Origin: Methyloprofundus sp.
GTDB taxonomy: Bacteria > Pseudomonadota > Gammaproteobacteria > Methylococcales > Methylomonadaceae
DNA length: 8,268 nucleotides
Assembly (NCBI GenBank): GCA_013138555.1
Contig: WTCN01000240.1
Span: 1-8,268, forward strand
Direction: 5' to 3'
Position numbers and translations under genes: made by a program. Shown here one piece after another: positions 1 through 6,617 of the stretch. Each line of letters opens with the position of its first letter. Position 1 is the stretch's first letter. The notes below the pieces were generated by a model. That model saw only the letters and a list, made by a program, of their open reading frames with translations, searched no databases and had not been told where the DNA came from.

Positions 1-2874
1 GTCAAGAAATTTATGCGCGTAATCCAGATAGACTCCACTTGTTAAAAATAATTTAAATATATCAGCATCGATATGCTGTTCTTTGACCATAATGCCCATT
101 ATATGAAGCGCTGCACTGAGCGTTTTCGCTTTTTTATAAGGCCGGTCAGAGGCTGTTAGCGCTTCAAAAATATCTGCAATTGCCATCATTCTGGCTGTCA
201 AAGGCATCTCTTTACCGCTTAAACCTTTAGGGTATCCGCTACCATCCATTTTTTCATGATGACTACCGGCAATCGTAGGGACATCTTCCAGATGTTTGGG
301 GTATGGAAGGTTTTCCAGCATGATGATGGTCTGTACTATATGGTCATTGATTTTGAAACGCTCTTCGCTAGAGAGCGTGCCGCGCTCAATTGAAAGGTTA
401 TAGAGTTCGCCGCGGTTGTATTTATACTCAGGTACATCAAGGTGGAAGCCCCAGGGGTTATTATCAGGCATTTTGTCGCTTTCCTCGCGCTCAATAATAT
501 GCTCTGCCTTGTCTGCAAGCAACTTCTCTGCAACGGGTAGCGCCTGTTTAGGGACTTTTTGTTGGCGCTGGCTCTCTTCCCAGGAAACACCGATACGATC
601 ATCAAGTGTTCGCATCCAGGTATATTCAGCAATTTTACCCAGGCGTTGAATTTTTTCCTGCGCCATAAACTCTCCGCCCTCATTACATTCAGCAATAAAA
701 GCAAAATCATTGTCTAGCTGGGCTAACTTGCTATCAAGTTCCTGGCGAAGGCTATCAATATTGCGACCTTTAGCCACTTGTTGCCAGTAATGAATTTCAG
801 CATCTCTTTTAAGTACCTCAACACGCATTCTGATTTCATGAATCCGGTCATAAATGGTTTCTAGTTTAGTCGATTTATCAACCACATATTCGGGTGTAGT
901 GACCTTGCCGCAATCATGCAGCCAACTGGCAATATGCAGGGATTCCCATTGTTCTTCATTGAGTTGAAAGTTCTGGAAAGGCGGGGCATTGCTATCACAG
1001 GCAGCCTGGGCGATTAATCGGGTTATTTCCGGCACTCTGGCGCAATGACCCCCCGTATAAGGAGATTTAGAATCAATAGCATCGGCAATAAGTTTGATAA
1101 ATGATTCTAGCAAGGCTTTTTGCATCATCAGTAACTGGCGGCCTTCTAGCGATACCGCAGCAAAACCGGAAAGCTCCTGTACAAAGGCAATATGCTTATT
1201 ATTATGCTGCTTGCCAGTTTTAGCTTTATAAAGCAGGCAAAGAAGCCCAATGGCCTCTTCATGCCTATTGCGCAACGGCAGTGCAATTATTTGCAGGCTA
1301 TCAGTGGCTAATTTTTCTAGTAAGACATTTAAGCTGTTGGGGTGTTTTGAAGATAACTCAATCAGACTGCTTTCTTTTTTATTGAGGGCATCCACAAGCT
1401 CGTTTTTAGCCTCTAAAGAGATCACTGGAATATCTTTAAGCTCCTTAATATCCTGCCTACCAATATGCATAAAGCTAGGCTCCAGAGTATTTTCCTTTTC
1501 GTTATACAAATAGGTCAGAGCTGCACCTGCCCGGCTAATCTGTTTTGTTTGCCGAGTAATACGCTGTAATAATGCATCGAAATTCTGTTCACCTGCCAGC
1601 GAGTGAATTAATGAAAGAAACTGGCTAATGGTACTTTTCATCATGCTCATTGCTTTGGCAAGCTTATCGACTTCGGTAATAACCGAGCGTGTTTTCACTG
1701 GACGCGTAAAATCAAAGCGGCTAATTAAATCGGCTTCAATCGCTAAATGGCGGATGGGGTTAGAGATTTTTCGTGCAAAAAACCAGATGATAGGGATAGT
1801 CAGCAAGATAATAATCGCTGTCAAAATAAGTGATTGTTGACGAATTTTATTAGCAGTGCTTAATAATTCATTTTCAGGTGAGACCATTAATACAAAAAAC
1901 TTATTTCCTCCTGGTATTTGCATTTCACGAATAGCACCTAGCCAGGTTTGCCCCTGAAAGTTAAAGTGCAAGGATTGAGATACAAGCTCTAAATCCTGAC
2001 TTAAAAAGCCCAGAACGTCGCTACCCAGTTGGGATAAGGTGGCAATCTTGAAGTGATTATCACTCGTCTTGACAACGAGACGCTTGATGTCTTTATAGAT
2101 CAGTGCTCTGTCATTTTTATCGAAAACGACAATTTCAGTGTTAGCTGTGGAGATATGACGGCTTAGGGTGTTAGAGAGTTGGTCCAGTGTTATATCTGCC
2201 GCAACGACACTGCCTCCGGGAGAGGATTTAATGCTTAAAGTCAAGCCAACCTTACGCAAAAAATAAAATAGATAAGGTTCAGTCGATAGGACTCGGGTAT
2301 TGTCCAATGCCAGCCTGTACCATGGACGCACACGGGGATCATAGCTTGTTGGCTGAGCTAAATTGCGGGAAATCTCCTGAAGTTTTTGATTATAAAAAAT
2401 CCGTAGCAGTGAACGCTCACTTGGCTTATCAGTCGCGATGTTGTCAACGATAAAAACGGCACTTTCAGGCGCACTGAAGGTTTTTCGTTCATATTCCGAA
2501 CGAATATGACGGACAATGAAATAATCGCCATTTAAGTAGCCAACCTGTATCGCAGACATATTTTCTTCATTAGCGAGTGCGGTACTGAGCAAAACCAATG
2601 ATTCTAAGCGTTCAGCTAAGGTATTGGCCTGGCTAATGGGCGACAATGCAAGGAAATTTACTGTCTGGGTAACAGATTTGCGTATTCCTCCAAAATCCAG
2701 CATGAGTTCGCTATTGATCTGGTCGAACAGCTGGTCTCCTGAGGCAATCAGAATTTCAGATGTTTTACGGTAGTTTTGCCAGCTTAAAACGCTACCAAAT
2801 ACGATAATCAGAATAATAAATAAAGAGCTGGTGGTGAAATGCAGTGAGTAAGTCGTGCTTTTTTTTGATTTCAT
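1..2874 (-). CDS. dCache-HAMP-GAF-HD-GYP membrane sensor, predicted c-di-GMP phosphodiesterase (C-terminus cut by window edge)
   Basis: The frame is open for 958 codons from an ATG at 2874 to base 1, with no in-frame stop; I checked every triplet. The start follows AGGA with a 5-base gap, and a stop lies upstream at 2905-2907. Residues 16-32 form one membrane span and 348-366 a second. The ~310 residues between them should be extracytoplasmic and carry an R183-P-W-Y186 motif typical of dCache sensors. A HAMP segment (about 367-420) and a GAF-like domain (about 432-575) follow. The HD-GYP domain has H610, H653-D654 with G656-K657, H845, H872-H873-E874, D877 and G880-Y-P882, so all expected metal ligands are present and hydrolysis of c-di-GMP is likely. 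About 160 extra residues sit between K657 and H845. The family pattern suggests only a short tail is missing. The ligand sensed and the exact target remain inferred. Confidence 0.93.
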   Translation of the reverse strand, partial: MKSKKSTTYSLHFTTSSLFIILIIVFGSVLSWQNYRKTSEILIASGDQLFDQINSELMLDFGGIRKSVTQTVNFLALSPISQANTLAERLESLVLLSTALANEENMSAIQVGYLNGDYFIVRHIRSEYERKTFSAPESAVFIVDNIATDKPSERSLLRIFYNQKLQEISRNLAQPTSYDPRVRPWYRLALDNTRVLSTEPYLFYFLRKVGLTLSIKSSPGGSVVAADITLDQLSNTLSRHISTANTEIVVFDKNDRALIYKDIKRLVVKTSDNHFKIATLSQLGSDVLGFLSQDLELVSQSLHFNFQGQTWLGAIREMQIPGGNKFFVLMVSPENELLSTANKIRQQSLILTAIIILLTIPIIWFFARKISNPIRHLAIEADLISRFDFTRPVKTRSVITEVDKLAKAMSMMKSTISQFLSLIHSLAGEQNFDALLQRITRQTKQISRAGAALTYLYNEKENTLEPSFMHIGRQDIKELKDIPVISLEAKNELVDALNKKESSLIELSSKHPNSLNVLLEKLATDSLQIIALPLRNRHEEAIGLLCLLYKAKTGKQHNNKHIAFVQELSGFAAVSLEGRQLLMMQKALLESFIKLIADAIDSKSPYTGGHCARVPEITRLIAQAACDSNAPPFQNFQLNEEQWESLHIASWLHDCGKVTTPEYVVDKSTKLETIYDRIHEIRMRVEVLKRDAEIHYWQQVAKGRNIDSLRQELDSKLAQLDNDFAFIAECNEGGEFMAQEKIQRLGKIAEYTWMRTLDDRIGVSWEESQRQQKVPKQALPVAEKLLADKAEHIIEREESDKMPDNNPWGFHLDVPEYKYNRGELYNLSIERGTLSSEERFKINDHIVQTIIMLENLPYPKHLEDVPTIAGSHHEKMDGSGYPKGLSGKEMPLTARMMAIADIFEALTASDRPYKKAKTLSAALHIMGIMVKEQHIDADIFKLFLTSGVYLDYAHKFLD

Positions 2875-2920
2875 AGCAGTCCTATATTGCCAATCAGCCA
2901 AAGCTTAGGAGTCAGAATTC

Positions 2921-2935
2921 AATAATACCCGAAAG
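2921..2935. repeat. Motif AATAATAYCCGAAAG, copy 1
   Basis: AATAATACCCGAAAG here matches 8099-8113 at 14 of 15 bases. Both copies lie in the same orientation, upstream of a GTAG palindrome (34 bases away here, 12 in the other copy). A separate 10-base direct repeat, AGCAGTCCTA, begins at 2934 in this gap and at 2875, where its complement holds the Shine-Dalgarno of the HD-GYP gene. No function is assigned. Confidence 0.4.
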
Positions 2936-2942
2936 CAGTCCT

Positions 2943-2948
2943 AGTATA
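2943..2948 (-). promoter_or_regulatory. Possible -10 box for the HD-GYP gene
   Basis: On the minus strand this reads TATACT, five of six bases of the sigma-70 -10 consensus, about 69 bases before the HD-GYP start. A poor -35 candidate (TTAATT) lies 16 bases further upstream. The gene must have a promoter of its own if the hairpin at 2970-3003 ends the mutY-yggX transcript, and this is the best match I see. The call is weak. Confidence 0.22.
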
Positions 2949-2961
2949 TACTCGTATCATG

Positions 2962-3003
2962 TAAAATTAAAATGTAGAACGAGCTGAAGCTCGCTCTACA
3001 TTT
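2962..3003 (-). terminator. Hairpin with T-rich tail ending the mutY-yggX transcript
   Basis: A palindrome at 2970-3003 begins 8 bases beyond the yggX stop codon. Its 15-base arms, 2971-2985 and 2988-3002, match except at 2979/2994, and an outer A-T pair extends them to 16. In the minus-strand RNA the odd pair becomes a G-U wobble, so the helix is unbroken in that direction. The helix is followed by ATTTTAATTTT, a T-rich tail as in an intrinsic terminator. On the plus strand the odd pair is A-C and no T-run follows, so termination should favour the minus strand. Confidence 0.65.
2970..3003. repeat. Single REP-like palindrome with GTAG ends
   Basis: The palindrome carries GTAG at 2973-2976 and its complement CTAC at 2996-2999, enclosing a GAGCT/AGCTC core. 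GTAG at the foot of a small palindrome is the hallmark of bacterial REP elements that are moved by REP-associated tyrosine transposases. The core differs from the repeat at 8126-8207, so it would belong to another REP subfamily. Membership cannot be proved from one copy; it may simply be a terminator. Confidence 0.45.
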
Positions 3004-3011
3004 GCTACTTT

Positions 3012-3284
3012 TCAGCTTTTGGGTGGAATATAGCCTTCAGGCATTTGAAACCCCGTGCCAAATAAAAATTTCTCCCTTTCTTCTTCAATCATCTTTTTGG
3101 CTTTAGGCTCAAAACTGGCCAGGCGGTTCTCATTAATTAGCATCGTTTGCATGCTTAGCCATTCCTGCCAGGCTTTCTGAGAGACATTATCAAAGATATA
3201 TTGTCCTTTTGGACCAGGAAAAGGCGCTGCTTCCAGGCCTTCTGCCTCTATTCCTAATTTTGCACAGTTTACTAGTCTTGCCAT
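3012..3284 (-). CDS. yggX: Probable Fe(2+)-trafficking / oxidative damage protection protein YggX
   Basis: The 90-residue protein has the family's usual length and its near-invariant signatures: MAR-x-VNCAKLG at the start with conserved Cys7, the block F-P-G-P-K-G, the AWQEWL segment and QTMLINENRL in the middle, and an EEEREKFLFG-type helix near the end. YggX is a small cytoplasmic protein linked to iron handling and protection of iron-sulphur enzymes under oxidative stress. No membrane span or signal peptide is seen. The ATG follows GAGGA inside the last codons of mutY, with one base between the mutY stop and this start, so the two genes are cotranscribed and probably translationally coupled. 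A REP-like terminator hairpin begins 8 bases after its stop. This is the same gene order as in enterobacteria. Confidence 0.96.
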   Translation of the reverse strand: MARLVNCAKLGIEAEGLEAAPFPGPKGQYIFDNVSQKAWQEWLSMQTMLINENRLASFEPKAKKMIEEEREKFLFGTGFQMPEGYIPPKS

Positions 3285-3285
3285 T

Positions 3286-4329
3286 TTATTCCTCGGTTAT
3301 TTCATCAAATAATTGTTTAACTGGCGCAGGGAGCGCAATATTTTCAGTCTGTTGATGTTTATACCAGAGTCCCTTTTCTGCTTCCATAACATTATTTATA
3401 AGGTTATCCACATAAAGCACAATTGGCTGGTAATCCAGGTGATAATGAGAGAAGGTATGTCGTCTTATTGCTAAGTGCTGCTGTTTAATGAGAGTCATAG
3501 ACTTTAGCTGCAGCCAGGTATCTAGTTCTGTATCGCTAGCGAGTTCGGGCACGCTCCATAAACCACCCCAGATACCGGTGGGTGCTCTTTTTTCTAGCAA
3601 AATCTGCTTATCTTTATTGATTGCAATAATAAAAACACTCTGTTTAACAGGTATTTTTTTACTGGGCTTCGGTGTTGGTAATTCATGTACACGCTGCTGC
3701 TGTAGGGCCAGGCAACCTGACTGTAGTGGGCACTCATGACAGCTGGGTTTCGAGCGAGTACAGACTGTTGCGCCTAGATCCATAATGGCTTGAGTATAGT
3801 CAGCGACGCGTACTAGCGGGGTATATAGCGTACTTATTTGCCATAATTGTTTATTCACTTGCGTCCCGCCTGTCCAGCCTTGTATTGCTCTAAACCTTGC
3901 TAAAACACGGCGCACATTACCATCAAGAATAGGCTGACTTTTAGCAAAAGCGATACTCAAAATAGCCCCGGCTGTCGATCTTCCGATACCGGGTAGCGTC
4001 TCTAAGCCTTCCAGTGAGTCTGGAAACTGGTTGGCCTGGTCAATAATACCTGCTGTTTTATGCAGATTTCTGGCGCGTGCATAATACCCCAGCCCGGCCC
4101 ATAAACTAAGCACTTCATCTAAAGGGGCATTAGCCAGGGTTTGTATATCAGGGTATTGGCGGATAAATTTATTAAAATACGGAATCACGGTGACAACCTG
4201 TGTCTGTTGTAACATGATTTCCGATATCCAGACCCGATAGGCTGTCGCTGGATGTTGCCAGGGCAGATCTTTACGTCCAGACTGGTCAAACCAGCTAAGT
4301 AGGTTTTGCTGAAAAGTAACTGGGTTCAT
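3286..4329 (-). CDS. mutY: A/G-specific adenine DNA glycosylase MutY
   Basis: MutY removes adenine mispaired with 8-oxoguanine during base-excision repair. The 347-residue length matches the E. coli enzyme (about 350). Visible features in order: E37 in SEIMLQQTQV, the general-acid position; the helix-hairpin-helix LPGIGRSTAGAI at about 112-123; D136 in LDGNVRRVLAR, the catalytic aspartate; and C190, C197, C200 and C206 in the C-x6-C-x2-C-x5-C pattern that binds a [4Fe-4S] cluster. The C-terminal ~120 residues form the NUDIX-like 8-oxoG recognition domain, including EKRAPTGIWGGLWSVPEL and the TFSH loop. All key residues are present, so the enzyme should be active. The Shine-Dalgarno match before the ATG is weak. 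It is the first gene of a two-gene operon with yggX and is divergent from rfbB. Confidence 0.98.
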   Translation of the reverse strand: MNPVTFQQNLLSWFDQSGRKDLPWQHPATAYRVWISEIMLQQTQVVTVIPYFNKFIRQYPDIQTLANAPLDEVLSLWAGLGYYARARNLHKTAGIIDQANQFPDSLEGLETLPGIGRSTAGAILSIAFAKSQPILDGNVRRVLARFRAIQGWTGGTQVNKQLWQISTLYTPLVRVADYTQAIMDLGATVCTRSKPSCHECPLQSGCLALQQQRVHELPTPKPSKKIPVKQSVFIIAINKDKQILLEKRAPTGIWGGLWSVPELASDTELDTWLQLKSMTLIKQQHLAIRRHTFSHYHLDYQPIVLYVDNLINNVMEAEKGLWYKHQQTENIALPAPVKQLFDEITEE

Positions 4330-4362
4330 AATGCTTTATTAAAGAACATAGGAGCTAGAGGT

Positions 4363-4476
4363 ATGAATAAATTCGATTTCATATTATGGGAGGTTCAAAT
4401 TGGAGGTAGGAGTTTCAGTGCTGGCTCATGGTACATGAAATGTCCTCACATGAAAAAAAATCAGCAGAAAAAATAG
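4363..4476 (+). CDS. Possible 37-residue small protein of unknown function
   Basis: An ATG at 4363 is preceded by AGGAG (4350-4354) with an 8-base gap, a better Shine-Dalgarno than mutY has. The frame runs 37 codons to TAG at 4474. The product starts MNKFDFILWE, is short and basic at the end (MKKNQQKK), and contains two Trp and one Cys. I see no membrane span, signal peptide or known motif. A hairpin followed by T8 lies 24-64 bases after the stop, as it would for a short transcript. A frame this length can arise by chance, and I do not recognise the protein, so this is only a candidate. Confidence 0.2.
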   Translation: MNKFDFILWEVQIGGRSFSAGSWYMKCPHMKKNQQKK

Positions 4477-4499
4477 AAACGTGCCTAAATATTTAACAC

Positions 4500-4540
4500 G
4501 CTTAAGTTTACACAGCGACTTAAGCCTTCTAGTTTTTTTT
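4500..4540 (+). terminator. Inverted repeat followed by T8 (possible terminator or leader element)
   Basis: GCTTAAGT at 4500-4507 is perfectly repeated in inverse at 4518-4525, with a 10-base loop. A run of eight T occupies 4533-4540, seven bases beyond the stem. The gap between stem and T-run makes this an imperfect intrinsic terminator. The only upstream plus-strand candidate it could serve is the small ORF at 4363-4476. Alternatively the arms could be a protein-binding site upstream of the rfbB promoter. Confidence 0.35.
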
Positions 4541-4570
4541 GTTCATGGCTAAATATGTTAAAATATAGCC
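4539..4570 (+). promoter_or_regulatory. Candidate rfbBDAC promoter with overlapping dyad
   Basis: TAAAAT at 4559-4564 matches five of six bases of the -10 consensus, and TTGTTC at 4539-4544 resembles a -35 box. The spacing is only 14 bases, which is short; pairing the same -35 with AATATA at 4562-4567 gives 17. A dyad runs over the same site: GGCTA at 4547-4551 and TAGCC at 4566-4570, with partial symmetry between them (8 of 10 positions per arm). A repressor bound there would cover the -10 box. Both assignments are inference. Confidence 0.3.
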
Positions 4571-4584
4571 CAACAAAAATGAGG

Positions 4585-4609
4585 TCATTACTCAATAATG
4601 ATTTTTTTT
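4585..4609 (+). terminator. Attenuator-like hairpin with T8 in the rfbB leader
   Basis: TCATTA (4585-4590), a 5-base loop CTCAA, and TAATGA (4596-4601) are followed at once by eight T (4602-4609). The form is that of an intrinsic terminator, but the stem is short and AT-rich, so it would be leaky. It lies between the candidate promoter and the rfbB start, 45 bases before the ATG. In that position it would act as an attenuator or pause site. No leader peptide or riboswitch was recognised. Confidence 0.33.
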
Positions 4610-4654
4610 GAAAAATGTTAAGTACGAGAGTACGGATAAAGATTAAGGAAAAAC

Positions 4655-5722
4655 ATGATATTTGTAACAGGTGGGGCGGGATTTATTGGCGCAAACTTTG
4701 TTCTGGACTGGCTGTCTCAGCATGATGAACCAGTGGTTAATATTGACAAATTAACCTATGCAGGAAATCTGGAAAGCCTGGCGACATTACAAAATGATAG
4801 TCGACATATATTTGTTCAAGGGGATATTGGTGATGCCACTTTAATTGCTGAGTTGCTGGCGCAATATCAACCACGTGCTATCATCAATTTTGCTGCCGAG
4901 TCGCATGTTGATCGCTCTATTCATGGCCCGGAAGCCTTTATACAAACCAATGTCGTTGGCACATTTCATTTGCTGGAAGCCATTCGAGCTTACTGGAATA
5001 AGCTTGAGGGTAAAAATAAAGCTGATTTTCGTTTGCTACACGTATCCACGGATGAAGTCTATGGGTCTTTAGCGAAGGATGCCCCTGCTTTTACTGAAAC
5101 CCATCGTTATGAACCTAATAGCCCTTACTCAGCGAGTAAAGCGGCTAGTGACCACTTGGTCCGTTCATACCATCATACTTATGGCTTACCCGTACTGACA
5201 ACAAACTGTTCAAATAATTATGGCCCTTATCATTTTCCTGAAAAACTGATTCCATTGGTCATTGTCAATGCCTTAGCCGGAAAATCATTGCCTATTTATG
5301 GCGATGGTCAGCAAATACGCGACTGGCTTTATGTCAAAGATCACTGCAGTGCCATTCGTCGGGTACTTGAGGCGGGTACGACGGGAGAAACTTATAATGT
5401 GGGTGGCTGGAACGAAATGCCCAATATTGAAATAGTGCAAACGGTCTGTGCATTACTGGACGAATTGCGTCCTCGTGCGGATAAACAAAGCTATACTGAA
5501 CAGATTACCTATGTCACTGATCGTTTAGGACATGACCGCCGATATGCAATTGATGCTCAGAAAATAGAGCGTGAGCTAGACTGGAAACCCGCAGAAACTT
5601 TCGCTAGCGGAATTCGTAAAACAGTACAGTGGTACTTGGATAATCAACAGTGGGTGGCTAATGTACAGTCTGGCGCTTATCGCGAATGGGTAGAAAAAAA
5701 TTATCAGGACCGTAGCGAGTGA
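4655..5722 (+). CDS. rfbB: dTDP-glucose 4,6-dehydratase
   Basis: This enzyme converts dTDP-glucose to dTDP-4-keto-6-deoxyglucose, the second step of dTDP-L-rhamnose synthesis, using bound NAD. It is a cytoplasmic extended short-chain dehydrogenase. The N-terminus has the Rossmann motif G6-G-A-G9-F-I-G12. The active site shows STDEVYG with T132, D133 and E134, and Y158-S-A-S-K162. Further family blocks are FAAESHVDRSI, NCSNNYGPYHFPEKLIP, GDGQQIRDWLYVKDHC and DRLGHDRRYAID. The 355 residues equal the usual length. The ATG follows AAGGA with a 5-base gap. Its last bases overlap the GTG start of the next gene. It is also called rmlB; an ECA-type rffG paralogue would look similar, but the BDAC order supports rfbB. 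Confidence 0.98.
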   Translation: MIFVTGGAGFIGANFVLDWLSQHDEPVVNIDKLTYAGNLESLATLQNDSRHIFVQGDIGDATLIAELLAQYQPRAIINFAAESHVDRSIHGPEAFIQTNVVGTFHLLEAIRAYWNKLEGKNKADFRLLHVSTDEVYGSLAKDAPAFTETHRYEPNSPYSASKAASDHLVRSYHHTYGLPVLTTNCSNNYGPYHFPEKLIPLVIVNALAGKSLPIYGDGQQIRDWLYVKDHCSAIRRVLEAGTTGETYNVGGWNEMPNIEIVQTVCALLDELRPRADKQSYTEQITYVTDRLGHDRRYAIDAQKIERELDWKPAETFASGIRKTVQWYLDNQQWVANVQSGAYREWVEKNYQDRSE

Positions 5723-6615
5723 AAATACTTTTATTGGGTAAAAATGGTCAGCTAGGCTGGGAACTTCAGCGTAGCCTTGCTCCTTTGGGGGAGGTTATTG
5801 CGCTACAGAGAACAAGTCAGGACTATTGTGGTGACCTCACTAATTTACAAGGCCTGGCTACGACTATTCAACAAATAGCTCCCGATATCATCGTTAATGC
5901 AGCTGCTTATACAGCCGTTGATAAGGCGGAAAGCGAAGCAGAATTAGCGCAACTTATCAATGCAGATGCGCCTGCCATTTTAGCGCAACAGGCAAAACTT
6001 ATCGGTGCCTGGCTGATACACTATTCTACTGATTATGTGTTTGACGGGAGTGGAACGACACCCTGGCAAGAGTCAGACACAAGCAGTCCTTTAAGTGTTT
6101 ACGGCGCAAGCAAACTAGCGGGTGAACAAGCGATACAAGACTCTGGCTGTCAGCATCTTATTTTTCGTACTAGCTGGGTTTATGCGACACGTGGTAATAA
6201 TTTTGCTAAAACAATGCTACGTCTTGCCCGGGAGCGAGACAACCTGAGCGTGATTAATGATCAGATTGGCGCACCGACCGGTGCCGATTTACTCGCGGAT
6301 GTTACTGCGCATGTCATCCGTACGTTACAGACTGCACCCGAATTAGCTGGTTTATACCATCTTGTCGCAAGCGGAGAGACCTCATGGCACGGTTTTTCTA
6401 GTTTCGTTATAGATTACGCACAAAAACAGGGAGATAATTTAAAAACCACAGTTGAAGCGATCGCAGCAGTCCCCACAAGCGCATTTCCGACGACTGCCAA
6501 GCGGCCAAATAACTCCAGGCTGAACACAGACAAACTACAAACTAATTTTGCTTTGACTCTGCCTGATTGGCAGTCAGGTGTCACTCGAATGTTAACTGAA
6601 ATTTTAGAGAAATAA
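5719..6615 (+). CDS. rfbD: dTDP-4-dehydrorhamnose reductase
   Basis: RfbD (RmlD) carries out the last step, the NAD(P)H-dependent reduction of dTDP-4-keto-L-rhamnose to dTDP-L-rhamnose. Its 298 residues match the family (about 299). The nucleotide-binding motif is G7-K-N-G10-Q-L-G13 directly after the first strand. The catalytic residues fall at T104-D105 in YSTDYVFDG and at Y128-G-A-S-K132, numbers that agree with the Salmonella enzyme as I recall it. The C-terminal RPNNSRL segment is also typical. The start codon is GTG, overlapping the rfbB stop as GTGA. AGGA at 5706-5709 lies 9 bases upstream, so the start should depend on translation of rfbB. The stop is two bases before rfbA. Confidence 0.98.
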   Translation: MKILLLGKNGQLGWELQRSLAPLGEVIALQRTSQDYCGDLTNLQGLATTIQQIAPDIIVNAAAYTAVDKAESEAELAQLINADAPAILAQQAKLIGAWLIHYSTDYVFDGSGTTPWQESDTSSPLSVYGASKLAGEQAIQDSGCQHLIFRTSWVYATRGNNFAKTMLRLARERDNLSVINDQIGAPTGADLLADVTAHVIRTLQTAPELAGLYHLVASGETSWHGFSSFVIDYAQKQGDNLKTTVEAIAAVPTSAFPTTAKRPNNSRLNTDKLQTNFALTLPDWQSGVTRMLTEILEK

Positions 6616-6617
6616 TC

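Larger units (their letters stand above)
4330..4654. other. Divergent intergenic region between mutY and rfbB
   Basis: These 325 bases separate the mutY and rfbB starts and must hold promoters for both operons. They are AT-rich on the rfbB side. Inside I see a possible 37-codon ORF (4363-4476), an 8-bp-arm inverted repeat followed by T8 (4500-4540), a candidate rfbB promoter with an overlapping dyad (4539-4570), a second T8-followed hairpin (4585-4609) and the rfbB ribosome-binding site AAGGA at 4645-4649. A short direct repeat, ACATGAAA, occurs at 4433 and 4448. I found no convincing mutY promoter and no ops element (GGCGGTAG) of the kind seen before some polysaccharide operons. Confidence 0.8.

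Noticed and set aside
336..710. A 124-codon minus-strand frame starting MILLLLL
   Set aside because: It lies out of frame inside the HD-GYP coding sequence, which is intact and rich in family motifs.
1250..1840. Plus-strand frames of 87 and 70 codons
   Set aside because: They are antisense to the GAF and HAMP coding region of the HD-GYP gene and resemble no known protein.
1..4329. A functional link between the HD-GYP phosphodiesterase and the rhamnose operon
   Set aside because: c-di-GMP often controls polysaccharides, but mutY-yggX lies between them, the strands differ and no shared regulatory site was found. Adjacency alone does not support it.
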